NCBI GenBank assembly: GCA_024196135.1
Contig: JAMQCK010000982.1
Span: 1 to 13,288 of the forward strand
Length of the DNA: 13,288 bases
From: Pleurotus ostreatus/Saccharomyces cerevisiae fusant
Lineage: Eukaryota; Opisthokonta
Direction: 5' to 3'
Positions 1 to 8,637 of this stretch are shown one piece after another. The translations under genes were made by a program, and so were the position numbers. The notes below the pieces were generated by a model, which made no database searches, was not told the DNA's origin, and worked only from the letters and a program-made list of their open reading frames with translations. Position 1 is the first letter of the stretch. Every line of letters starts with the position of its first letter.

Positions 1-541
1 GCGACACTGACTATCTCATGACTATCTATGTTGATCTGTATATAGTCGTTATTCCACGACGATAATGCTACGCGCCTACTCCTTTCATCCCCCATAGCTT
101 GGCAATGGAAGTTAGAAAGTTCAACTTCCCACGGTTCGTATCATGCCAGCCACGTGCGCTGAATGCAACTGTGGCTTCTACCTGGCTTCTTCCGAGTCTC
201 TCATGTGCAGTCTCATAGAAAGCTCTCTGCTCGTCTCTTTCTCGTACGAAACCTTTCATGTCACTGTTGGGACCACCATCGCGTGAACAGGTACGCAGCG
301 GGACCCGCGCAGTTACAACAAGAGCCGCACCTCGACGTCCGGAGCTCTAGAAAACCTTGCTTCGCGCCTCATCTTCCGCGTCATCCAGAACAAGCGCGAT
401 ACAGGCCGGTCACGCGCGTCGCAACAGAGGTCGTGGGGCGCGCTTCTTGCGTGCGATAGCCCTCTGGTCTCCAGCCGAGAAGCGCTCGCGGGGGTGGGAA
501 GGATCATGGTATCATGCGCGAGAGGGGGGCGGCTTCGCCCA
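1..541. other. Upstream region without a supported gene
   Basis: I see no convincing gene here. Short open frames exist on both strands (for example 68-259 on the minus strand and 163-459 on the plus strand). None shows a recognisable domain, a conserved-looking motif or exon signals that join it to something larger. The right-hand part presumably holds the promoter of the chitinase gene that starts at 611. The left part could be the flank or 3' region of a gene outside the window. Confidence 0.5.
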
Positions 542-549
542 CATAAAGA
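542..549 (+). promoter_or_regulatory. TATA-like box of the PX-chitinase gene
   Basis: The octamer CATAAAGA lies about 60 bp before the ATG at 611, a workable distance for a core promoter with a short leader. If transcription starts some 30 bp downstream, the in-frame ATG at 506 would lie outside the mRNA and the ATG at 611 would be the first usable one. This is a weak consensus match judged only by position. Confidence 0.3.
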
Positions 550-610
550 TCCCCAGGTCCTGCTGCGCGCACAGAGCATCTTCCCAACGACCCAGCCGAC
601 GATTGAGACG

Positions 611-3230
611 ATGAGCGCAGCACCTCCAGTGACGATCTCCTCGCACACGACCGCGTCGCACCCGCGACCGCACATCCTCTACGCCGTGCGCGTGGGCGAG
701 GGCAAACCCATCTTTCGACGGTACTCCGAGTTCGCTGCGCTCGCGGCGGCGTTGCCAGGCTCGTTCTCGCTGCCGCCGAAGCGCCTGCTGACGACGACGT
801 TTGTGCCGTCGGCGTGGGCGGACGACGCGCTGATCGCGGAGCGGAAGGCGGGGCTGTCAGCGTTCCTCAATGACGTGCTCCGCGTCCCGGAGCTGTCAGC
901 GCATCCGGCGCTCAAGGACTTCCTCGGGCAAGCAGGGACAAGCAAAGGCGCGTTTGACCCCGAGGACGCCTTGCCTTCCACCATGTCGCGCAAGGACGCG
1001 TTGAACTTCAAGACGAAGGCGGCGTCGCAGATCGTCGGCGCGTACTATCCAGGTGAGTGCGACGGGAAGCGTCCTCGACGACCTCGGCGCTGACGAGCAC
1101 GCAGACTGGAGTACGGGCACCATCGCGCCGGAGAACATTGACTTCTCCAAGTACGACTTGCTCTTCTTCGCGTTCGCGACGCCGAACCAGAGTAATGGCC
1201 TCAACTGGGACGACGGAAGCCAGAGCACGCTGAAGCGGTTGGTGAGCGCGGCGCACGGAGCAGGGACGAAGGTCTGCCCACCATCCGCGGCGCATATACC
1301 CAGCTTAATCTGCTACAGGTTGTCCTTTCAGTCGGCGGCTGGGGTGGAAGCTACTGGTTCTCGAACGCGGTCAGCAGCAAGGTATGCATACATTATCCCA
1401 ATCCGAAGCTCCGTTGCGAGAAGTCATCACCCAATCGTACATGGGACCCTACCCCTTCCATGCGCATATACCCACTCCAATGCGTCCCGGTATGCGCATG
1501 CACTGACTCTCATCAGGGAAACCGCTCTGCTTTCTCCTCCGCTCTCGCCGACGCTGTCAGCCAATACAACCTCGACGGCGTCGACATCGATTGGGTGTGT
1601 AAATTGGACCATCTACTCCTTGCTTCACTCATCAGTCCCCAGGAATACCCAAACTCAACGGGCGCCGGCAACCCGTGAGTCGGAGGCCTCTTCTATGCGC
1701 ATACACTCATCATGATCTCGTCTATACTGACAGTCATAACGCCGCCGACGCTGCGAACCTCCTTACGCTGCTCAAGGACATCCGTAAGAAGATTGGTGCG
1801 TATAACTCGACCTCTGATTACCGTCCTTCTCTCTGACTATACTTAGGAGACGACAAGACCATATCGGCGGCAGTTGCGCACCAGCCGTGGATTGGGGATA
1901 ATGGGTCGCCATTGAGTGATGTGAGCGCCTACGCGTCAGTGATGGACTGGGTTGGGATCATGTGAGTGCTTCCGACATCTTATAAGCGTCGCCGGGTTCA
2001 TGACACTGATATTCGCATAGGAACTACGATGTGACTGGCGCCAGCGCGCATCCGGGTCCTAATGCGCCTTTGGGTACGTAGAATGCATCTCGAAGCCCTT
2101 TACCTTGGACCCGCCCGCATCGGGCCCGTTCCCTCGCCCCTCGACCGTCATTACCTGTGCTGATACCCTCACCAAGGCAACCTATGCGGTACCTCTGCGC
2201 ATCCCGAAGCCTCTGCTCAGGCTGCCGTCAAGCAGTGGACAGGCGCGGGCTTCCCGGCGAACAAGCTGATGCTTGGCGTGCCGTACTACGGGTACGTGAG
2301 CCAGGTAAGTCGGTGTATCTGCGCTTGTCCCTCCACCCCGGGTTCACTCGTATTTGCGCGCGGAATGTTGACGGCCATGCATCATAGAGCTCGGACACGA
2401 CGCTCACGGGTAGCTTCGCTCCCAAGGCACACGCGGGGATAAACGCAGAGGTCACCAACGGCGGGCAGGAGGTCCTCTCCGAGGGATCGACGGAGGGGCC
2501 CCTGTATGCGCCGCACCCGCACGCAAAGGCGTCGCCTGCCGACTCGGAGGAGTCGACGAAGCGGGCAGGGAATGGCGCGACGAAGGAAGCTGCCAAGACG
2601 CCGGTCATCGTCAAGGCAGACCTCTCATCGTACTGGGGTCAGCAGGTCGCGTTCTCGACCCTCGTTAGCGCGGGCGCGCTCACGAAGAAGAGCGACGGGA
2701 ACTATGGCGAGGCCGGCGGTTTTACGATGGTGAGTCGTAGTCCCCGTTCTCCGCTGTCCTCCCCTTCCCTGCTCCTCCTTCTCTCCCTTCTATCCTTCCC
2801 TATCCCGCTGCTCCCTCCCAACCCTTCCAAGACGCATCGCTAACAACCAACCTCGTTCCCAGGCCTGGGACAACTGCTCCGATACGCCCTTCCTGTACAA
2901 CACGTCTGCGCAGACGGTCGTGACCTACGACGACACGTACTCGCTCAACTCGAAGGCGTCGTACGCGCGTGATGCGGGGCTGGCGGGTGTGTTTGGGTGG
3001 TCGCTGGATCAGGATGATGGAACCTCGTTGGTGGTGAGTGGGGTTCTAGCTTTCCAATTTTCTATTTTTCTATCGTCAGGACGGAGGGTGGGGTACAAGG
3101 CTTTGGGCAAGAGGCGGACGACGCCGAGCGTCTTCCAGAGTTTTGATTAGTGCCGATGCGGGCCTGGCAGCTTCTGTCGATGTTGCTGACATATACGCAG
3201 GGTGCCGTGCGCTCAGGGCTTGGGAAGTAA
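611..3230 (+). CDS. PX domain-GH18 chitinase fusion protein
   Basis: Twelve exons: 611-1052, 1105-1271, 1319-1381, 1517-1594, 1643-1674, 1734-1795, 1847-1961, 2021-2073, 2177-2304, 2388-2729, 2863-3033, 3201-3230. Joined, they encode 560 residues with all phases consistent. Residues about 8-105 resemble a PX domain: the FRRYSEF motif (R37, Y38), PPK (K57) and ERKAGL (R78) match the usual phosphoinositide-contacting positions. Residues about 141-560 are a GH18 chitinase: SVGGW (207-211), DGVDIDWEYP with the catalytic acid E251 reconstituted across an exon junction, MNYD (320-323), a YYGY segment, and FGWS with W540 near the end. GH18 enzymes hydrolyse chitin beta-1,4 bonds by substrate-assisted retention. 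The N-terminus is not a signal peptide, so the enzyme is inferred to be cytosolic or recruited to endosomal or vacuolar membranes. Residues about 405-455 form a charged, low-complexity insert inside the catalytic domain. An in-frame ATG at 506 would add 35 residues; 611 is preferred because of the TATA-like site. The donor at 1272 (GTCTGC) is weak but required by frame and motif. Confidence 0.87.
1290..1709 (+). repeat. Short motif recurring in introns 2, 3 and 5 of the chitinase gene
   Basis: A motif of the form TGCGCATAYACYCA occurs at 1290-1303 (intron 2, first base G), 1461-1474 (intron 3) and 1696-1709 (intron 5). A related copy, TATGCGCATGCACT, is at 1491-1504 in intron 3. The copies at about 1457 and 1692 align over roughly 19 bases and differ only by C/T changes. 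None of the copies is in coding sequence. Function is unknown; shared ancestry of intron segments is one explanation. Confidence 0.5.
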
Positions 3231-3306
3231 GCGAGAGCCTTGGAAACCAAATGGTCGCACCATAAAGGTTGCCACACCGATTACGACCAGAGCGTTAAGC
3301 GCTCTT

Positions 3307-5187
3307 TCATGACGCAACGAGTTTTAAGGTTCGGTTTGTGGCTCTGGACTGTATATGGACGGTAAACTGGAATGCATCGTACAATGGTGTCAGAGGAGGT
3401 TTCTGAGGGACGGTCAGCACCATACTTGAGCTTCGAAGAATATTCCACATGCATTCTGCCAGACCACGGTCGGGAACAAGGAAGTCCATCACTACGAGCT
3501 CGTCCGGCCCTTGGACTTGATCATGCAAAAGAAGGCATAATCTCCCGCTAGCGGGGCAGAAGTCATAGTTTCGCACTTGCTGCATCAGGTCCGACGTGAG
3601 AGGGGTCATGGCAGGCAGAGCCGCCGTCTCATCCGTCGTCGCGCGATACGACATGCACGACGCCTCGTTTACTGAGTCACTGAAGACCACGAATATGTGG
3701 CCCTCGCAGGATGCGACGACCGGACAGGCGGCGGTGAAGTCCTCGCCTTCGACGGTCCGCGGGATCCTGGCGCGGTAAAGGGGATACTGGCTAGGAAGGG
3801 CACCGACATGCGAGGGGTCCGTCCAGATGACGGGCGCCATGTCGAAGTGGTGGAGGTCGCGGAAGCCGAGGAGAGTGAACTCGCAGGAGGCGGGGGATCT
3901 GTAGAACCAGGGCTTCTGAACGAACCACACTTCGGTGTAATCGTCCTCCGCGGGGGACATCGTGATGGGGAGGGGAGCGCACTGCTTGGGAAGGTCCGTG
4001 AAGCGGATCCGGCCACCGTGGAGGGTTTTGATCTCGTAGAAATCGGTGAGCTTGGTCAGCCGGATGCGTGTGCGGTCGGGGAGGATTACGCTTGTTCCCG
4101 CGAGGAACACCTAGGAGGCTCAGGTCAGAGGACAAGGGAAACCACTCTGAACGGACAAACTGACTTCCTGGCTGCGTTGCGTGTCCAATTTTGCAAACTT
4201 GTTGGATCGGTAGTCCCAGACTACCAGCGTGCTATCTGCAACATCGACAGCACTCAAAACGACGTGCGTATCGGACATGGACCTAGGGCGAGCCAGAAAT
4301 TCACAGCGCAGTCTAGATAAAAGGCGCACGTTCAGACGGCGATTGCGTGGCCTAGCTGTGAAGTCCACTTCGAAGACGCCTACGGCGTGTGTGCTGTGTT
4401 CACTCAATGACGTGCCCCAATCCAGAATCTTGGATGTTACTCACTGGTACAGCACGAAGACGATTCTCCCGGGCGCCTTCGCTTCGTATATCATGATATT
4501 GCATCCCGATGAGGAGGGATCCTCCGGTTCCTTCAGCAGCTCATCGAGAGTCTTGACGTACAACGGAAGGGGCCGCACACCGCAATACGCGTTCTGGCCG
4601 AGATCCCAGATGTGGAAGTGCCTTTTGGAGGTCGCGAGCAGGAAGCGACCGCCAGGGATCAGGGAAAAGTGATCGAAGTGGTCCTCCCAGTAGCTGGAGA
4701 ATGGGCGCTCGCCGGGAATTCGGAGGGTCAGGGCTTGTCGGGCCAGAGGCGAAAGTCTACGCTCTGAGTTGCCGGTGAAGTCCGCGCGGGGGCCGCTATG
4801 GGAGCGGAGGAGATTGAGACAGCGCAAAGGTGCCGTGGCTGTGTGTTCCAGCATGTCTAGGGACATGCCCTCGAGGTCGTACGTCGTGAGAAAAACACAG
4901 TTCCGCTTGCACATCTCACGTACTGCCGCCGTCCATATCGGCCGCGCTTTCGTCAGAGACTCCAAGTCCTTACAGGTCTATACAAATCGAGGTCAACGGA
5001 AAGGCTAGATATCGAGAATATGGTCAACACATACCTTCCTTAAGGCGATGATATCTTAAGTTAGCAAAAAACCGACAATGGCCAGAAAGATGTCAAAGGG
5101 GAGGTTATTCAGCGCTGGTTTTGCCACCTGCAGTCCAAAGTACCCCGAGATAGAGCGGGAAGCAAGCCAGCGATATACAGGATCCAT
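3307..5187 (-). pseudogene. F-box protein gene with a premature stop inside the F-box
   Basis: Four exons on the minus strand: 5187-5035, 4977-4445, 4393-4165, 4110-3307. Joined, they give 573 codons, open except for a TAA at codon 44 (plus-strand 5056-5058). The F-box begins at LPFDIFLAIV and, after the stop, continues with DIIALRK | TCKDLES. Where this locus has the TAA, the intact paralogue at 6142-7902 has a glutamate codon. The later part matches that paralogue: VREMC, LIPGGRFLLATS, HFHIWDLG, DFCPASGRLC and DFLVPDRGL. F-box proteins of this type normally link Skp1-Cullin ubiquitin ligases to a target through the C-terminal part, which here has a beta-propeller-like look. As written, translation yields only 43 residues; restarting at the next in-frame ATG would lose the F-box. 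After DFLVPDRGL the protein runs on for about 45 further residues that the paralogues lack. Recent inactivation fits best; an assembly error at one base is the main alternative. Confidence 0.75.
5056..5058 (-). other. In-frame TAA stop inside the F-box
   Basis: Reading the minus strand, the frame runs CTA ACT TAA GAT ATC ATC, between LLT and DIIALRK. The same frame is open on both sides and resumes the F-box exactly, so the stop is a point lesion rather than a wrong frame. A GAA to TAA change would explain it. Confidence 0.8.
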
Positions 5188-5456
5188 TTTGGCTACAGCT
5201 GTAGCTCGGAGCTCATGTCGTAGTGGATGTTGAAGTCAAGTTACCCGATCGGGCGATCGGCCGGCTTGTGTTGCCTTGTTTGGTCGCATCCCCCGCGGAT
5301 TCCGACGCTGCGTTTGCGTGCGAGTGGGTGCCTATGGCAGCAAGGAATATGCGCTTGGATTTTATGTGTCACAATAACCCTACGTTATCTGACGGCCACA
5401 CGACTGGAGGAGAGCATCAGTGAAGGCCGTCATCAAGAGCAACGTCAAACCCACCT
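5188..5456. other. Intergenic spacer between two F-box loci
   Basis: No gene is supported here. The stretch should hold the promoter of the minus-strand F-box locus that starts at 5187, and the 3' flank of the relic that ends at 5457. A perfect 10-bp palindrome CCCGATCGGG sits at 5244-5253, followed by a second CGATCGG at 5254-5260, about 60 bp before the start codon. It could be a binding site, but a chance GC-rich palindrome is equally possible. Confidence 0.4.
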
Positions 5457-5932
5457 TCACAATGCATGATCGGGGACTAGAAAATTCCATACACGCAGAT
5501 CCCCTTCACTCTCCTCTCCTTCGCAAAGGAAGCATAGCCTCCCGCTGACAGGGCAAAATCCGTATGTGCGTGCTGCCAGTTGACTGTCGGTCACGGTGGT
5601 GAGAGGCACTGTCACAGGCATGGTATCATGATTAGCCGCACGATAATGAGGCAACAGACTTCCATTGGGCGCGATTGAGTGAAGAGACAGGACGTGTGGT
5701 CTTCGCACGGGGAGCTTTTCAAATGGGTGTCTGTGAGCGCCTCGCCAAGCAGATCAGCAATTATTTGGGCCCTAGCATAGGGGACGCAGTCGGGAAGAGC
5801 TTGCGCCACGGCGGGCGGGACGGGTATTTTGGCCATGGAGAACCGATGGATCGTCGTCGTGGTAAACAAGTCAAGGGTCGGCGGCGTGACTGGGTCGCAG
5901 AACCAGTTGGGCTGTGTTTCTATCACAACGTC
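5457..5932 (-). pseudogene. Truncated, frameshifted F-box family relic (last exon only)
   Basis: This piece matches only the C-terminal exon of the neighbouring F-box loci. Reading from about 5932 it gives VIETQPNWF, then RFSMAKIPVPP, then CED. It then changes frame at about 5694-5698 and continues HVLSLHS..HYRA, YGFCPVSGRLCF and NFLVPDHAL before the stop at 5457. Aligned with the copy at 3307-5187, the frame change equals two extra bases in a run read CACAC on the minus strand, as if one AC unit had been added. The F-box exon, exon 2 and exon 3 equivalents are absent, and a TAG at 5969-5971 closes the frame upstream. The F-box is missing, so the locus cannot make a working adaptor. It lies 209 bp downstream of the end of the intact copy. 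Confidence 0.72.
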
Positions 5933-6141
5933 ACCGGATTGACCTGGGCCGCGAGTTCGAACCCTCGGCTAGAGAGCTGTCGCGACAGCGTACGGCTATA
6001 CGGAGATTCACGCTGCTCTCGAATTATTGCAGACAGTGAAAATATATGTATGTCGTCCTTCCTCCTCTGCTCCCGTATGGAACGTCATAACCGCATCAAG
6101 CTGGGACCTGAGCCCTGGAGTCAAGTCAGCCTCCGACGGCT

Positions 6142-7902
6142 CTATATGCAAATGAGGACGCACCTTCCTGCGTTTCCCAGCCCACGATCGGGTACGAGGA
6201 AGTCCAAAACGACGATCTCGGTGCATCGGCCATCTTGAAAAGGCACAAGACAGACCCGGCCACTGGCAGGGCAGAAGTCCCAGTCGGCTATGGTGGCATT
6301 GTCTTCGCGAGTAAGATATAGCATATCAGGCGTGCTCGGCTCTACGGGAGAGACGACATATGCAGCGCACATGAGGCTTTGACTATTATCATCAGTGAAT
6401 GCAAGCACATTCCGCCCTTCCGACGGCGCGACAGACATAGACTCGTCAATCGAGTCCCAGCATGGCAGAGTCGGGAAGCGGGCGGACGTGTAAGGAATTT
6501 GATCCGGCATCGTAGGGGATTGCGGTGTCGTGATCTCCGCCACTGCGAGGTGAGAGCGATGGCGCGGTGTAAGTCTATCGATGGATAGAGGGGCATCGTG
6601 TCTGTTGTACCATCCATCGCGAACGACCCAGACACCGACATCTTCGTCGGCGATAAGGACGGTTATGGGAATATAGTCTGCCGCGGACGGAAGATCAGCG
6701 CAGGACGACAGAGGTCCGTCGACGCTGACGAGCGGAGGGATACGATAGACATGGAGCCGGCCATAGTAGGCAAGGGCAACGCTATTTCCCGATGGCAAGA
6801 ATTTCGCCTAGGTGTATGTATCAGGATCACTGCCGGCTACTTCGCGAAGATAAGCGAGGACGTACGACGCTTGGTGGATCATCCAATGCTGGCAAGCTCC
6901 CAAGAGCATTTTTGCGATAGTTCCAGATTAGAGTCACCGCCGTGTCCATGTCATGCTCGTCCAGTATGACAAGATCCTCAGAGACATCCATTATGACAGT
7001 GTCAGACTTCCAGTTCAAGTGAATGATACCGACGGTCTGAACACCAATAAGATCGCTTGTCGATGTCGAGAAGTGGAGCTCAAGTACAAGCGCACCATGG
7101 GACCTGTTGAAGTACGGATGTTGATGAGATTTCATGCAAGAATGGGATGTGTGAACGCACCTGGGTCCAGATGACGTGAGGACAGCCACAAATTTACCAG
7201 CCTGCCTTGATTCACATACGGTGAAAAGGGCGAAGGAAGGCTCAGCGTCACCTCGCTGCGTACCGGCTAGTTCGCGGAGCCCTTGACAGAATACAGGGAG
7301 AGGCTTCATTCTCTCGTAGCCGCTTCGTCCGAGATCCCATACGTGGAAATGCCGCTCGGAGGTGGCTGCGAGAAAGCGGCCACCCGGAACCAGGCAGATC
7401 ACGGTGAAGCCATCGTGCTCAGCGAGAGGGGAGGACGACGTGACGGTCTCAGGCAATCGCATGAGGAGGGTGCGCTTTGCCAAAGGCTTCATGGTAACGT
7501 CGCTCGGAGATGTACTAGCGTTCTTGTGGAGAAGGCGCAAGAAGCGGCTTGGTACAGTAGCCGCGTGTTCCAGTTCCTCCAAAGACATGTTTTCCAGGTC
7601 GAAATTGGCTCTGAAAACTAGATTTCTGGCGCACATCGTGCGTACGGCCGTCATCCAGATCGAGCGAGATTGAGTCAACCATAGAAAAGACCTGCACGTC
7701 TTCTATGCGATCAGTAGTTGAAGAAGAACTCAATCCGTACATTTGTACATACCTTACGTAGCGATATTATGTCTTCTGGGAGTAGGTATTCCGCGATAAC
7801 CAAGAGCAGGTCCAAGGTAAGGAACTCGATGAAGGATGGCGCGAGCATGGGCTGGATACTTCGGGTCGACATATCTAAGGGAGAAATCCGCGCCAGCGCC
7901 AT
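6142..7902 (-). CDS. F-box protein with WD-like C-terminal region (intact family member)
   Basis: Four exons on the minus strand: 7902-7753, 7699-7161, 7103-6866, 6807-6142. They join with intron phases 0, 2, 0 into a 530-residue protein; introns are 53, 57 and 58 bp with GTATGT, GTGCGT and GTACGT donors. The F-box covers about residues 26-67: FLTLDLLLVIAEYLLPEDII then SLRK | TCRSFLW..RSIW. The core of the long second half is VPGGRFLAATS (about 154-164), HFHVWDLG, then LIWNYRK, LAYYGRLHVY and DFCPASGRVC. The HVWDLG and VWDY-like strands suggest repeated beta-blades, as in F-box/WD adaptor proteins. The expected role is substrate receptor of an SCF ubiquitin ligase: the F-box binds Skp1 and the C-terminal part binds the target. 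The substrate cannot be told from sequence. An in-frame ATG at 7872 would shorten the N-terminus by 10 residues and leave the F-box whole. A GTGCGT sequence near 6162 could act as a donor just before the stop and change the last few residues. Confidence 0.8.
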
Positions 7903-7995
7903 GGGTCAAGTATGATGGGCTCGCTTATTCAGGTGCGTTGGTTTCGAAGATGAGGGTCGGGAACAAGAGACGAGACAACGCGCCTCCGTGGCTGT

Positions 7996-8017
7996 GTCAC
8001 GTTTGTCACACGGTCAC
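7996..8017. promoter_or_regulatory. Three GTCAC pentamers upstream of the F-box gene
   Basis: GTCAC occurs at 7996-8000, 8005-8009 and 8013-8017, spaced 9 and 8 bases apart, about 100 bp before the start codon of the minus-strand F-box gene. Regular spacing of a short motif near a promoter is suggestive of factor binding, but the copy number is too small to exclude chance. Confidence 0.2.
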
Positions 8018-8181
8018 ATGCACGCCACATGGTTCGTCTTGAACCTGGAGGGTCACCTCTTCGAGGCCTGCGGCAGCAATGGCAGGCTGGGACCGACCTC
8101 CATGTTCGTTTATCATCAATCATGCGCAGAGGGTATATTGAGCGTCAAAGCGTAAAAGAAGCATACAAATACAACCCGACA

Positions 8182-8223
8182 GGGTATGAAGTAAAACCGC
8201 GGGGGTACGAAGTAATCCACGGA
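8182..8223. repeat. Imperfect 21-bp tandem duplication
   Basis: Two adjacent copies, 8182-8202 and 8203-8223, both begin GGGTAYGAAGTAA and then differ slightly. The repeat is in the presumed 3' flank of the RhoGEF-like gene. It does not belong to any coding frame I support. Confidence 0.5.
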
Positions 8224-8637
8224 GATCAAAGGCATAGTGAATCCCATGTACAATACTACTGAGGCGGCGAGGAGGCATTAGCTAGGAGAGTAACAACAGC
8301 GTAAAGGGAGAGAGAACAAATAAGCTAAAGCTAAACGAAGGTGCGCGACGCGGAACAGCGAGCGAGGGTCATGATGAGGAAAGCACGTAAGTCAGTATAC
8401 AAGAAACTGCAGGAAACCATGCTATGTACAGTGCCGCCCAGCGTGTATATGCGGCACGGGCCCGTGGTTGTCGTTATCGAATTGGTGGTAGGGTATGAAC
8501 GCGTGCACACGAGATAAGAAGTACAGCAGGTAAGGGTTGGAGCGAGGACCTAAGGACTGCGTCAGTCCGCAGCGGGAAGGCGTTGACGGGAGAACACACC
8601 CCTCGTAAGCGATGCATCCCATCCTCCAACCACCATC

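Larger units (their letters stand above)
7903..8637. other. Intergenic region upstream of the intact F-box gene
   Basis: No gene is supported here. The open frames (for example 8029-8262 on the plus strand and 7929-8123 on the minus strand) have unusual composition and no recognisable motif. The region should contain the F-box gene promoter next to 7903 and the 3' untranslated part of the RhoGEF-like gene next to 8637. Two small repeats are listed separately. If the last exon of the RhoGEF-like gene is spliced differently, its coding end could extend to 8474. Confidence 0.45.

Noticed and set aside
68..259. A 63-codon minus-strand frame at the left end
   Set aside because: It is short, has no recognisable motif and no flanking splice signals that I could link to another exon. 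It could be a terminal exon of an outside gene but cannot be supported.
494..610. N-terminal extension of the chitinase from ATG 506
   Set aside because: The frame is open, but the extension has no PX or signal-peptide character, and the TATA-like box at 543 lies inside it. The ATG at 611 is the better start.
313..675. A 120-codon minus-strand frame overlapping the chitinase start
   Set aside because: It is antisense to the PX exon, has no motif and looks like a shadow frame.
3080..3150. An extra coding exon of the chitinase after the TCAG at 3079
   Set aside because: The reading frame gives an arginine-rich tail unlike GH18 ends, while the later acceptor at 3200 restores a typical short C-terminus. 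It is kept only as a possible splice variant.
3697..4320. A 207-codon plus-strand frame opposite the first F-box locus
   Set aside because: The minus strand there carries the family motifs and proper introns. The plus-strand frame has no recognisable motif.
5037..5070. A tiny intron (GTCGG..CTAACTTAAG) that would remove the stop in the F-box
   Set aside because: It would be only 22 bp, far below a workable intron size, would change the frame and would delete conserved F-box residues.
5940..5975. GAGTTCGAACCCTC, resembling the T-arm of a tRNA
   Set aside because: The flanking bases do not form a proper five-pair T-stem, and no D-arm, anticodon arm or acceptor stem could be found at the right distance.
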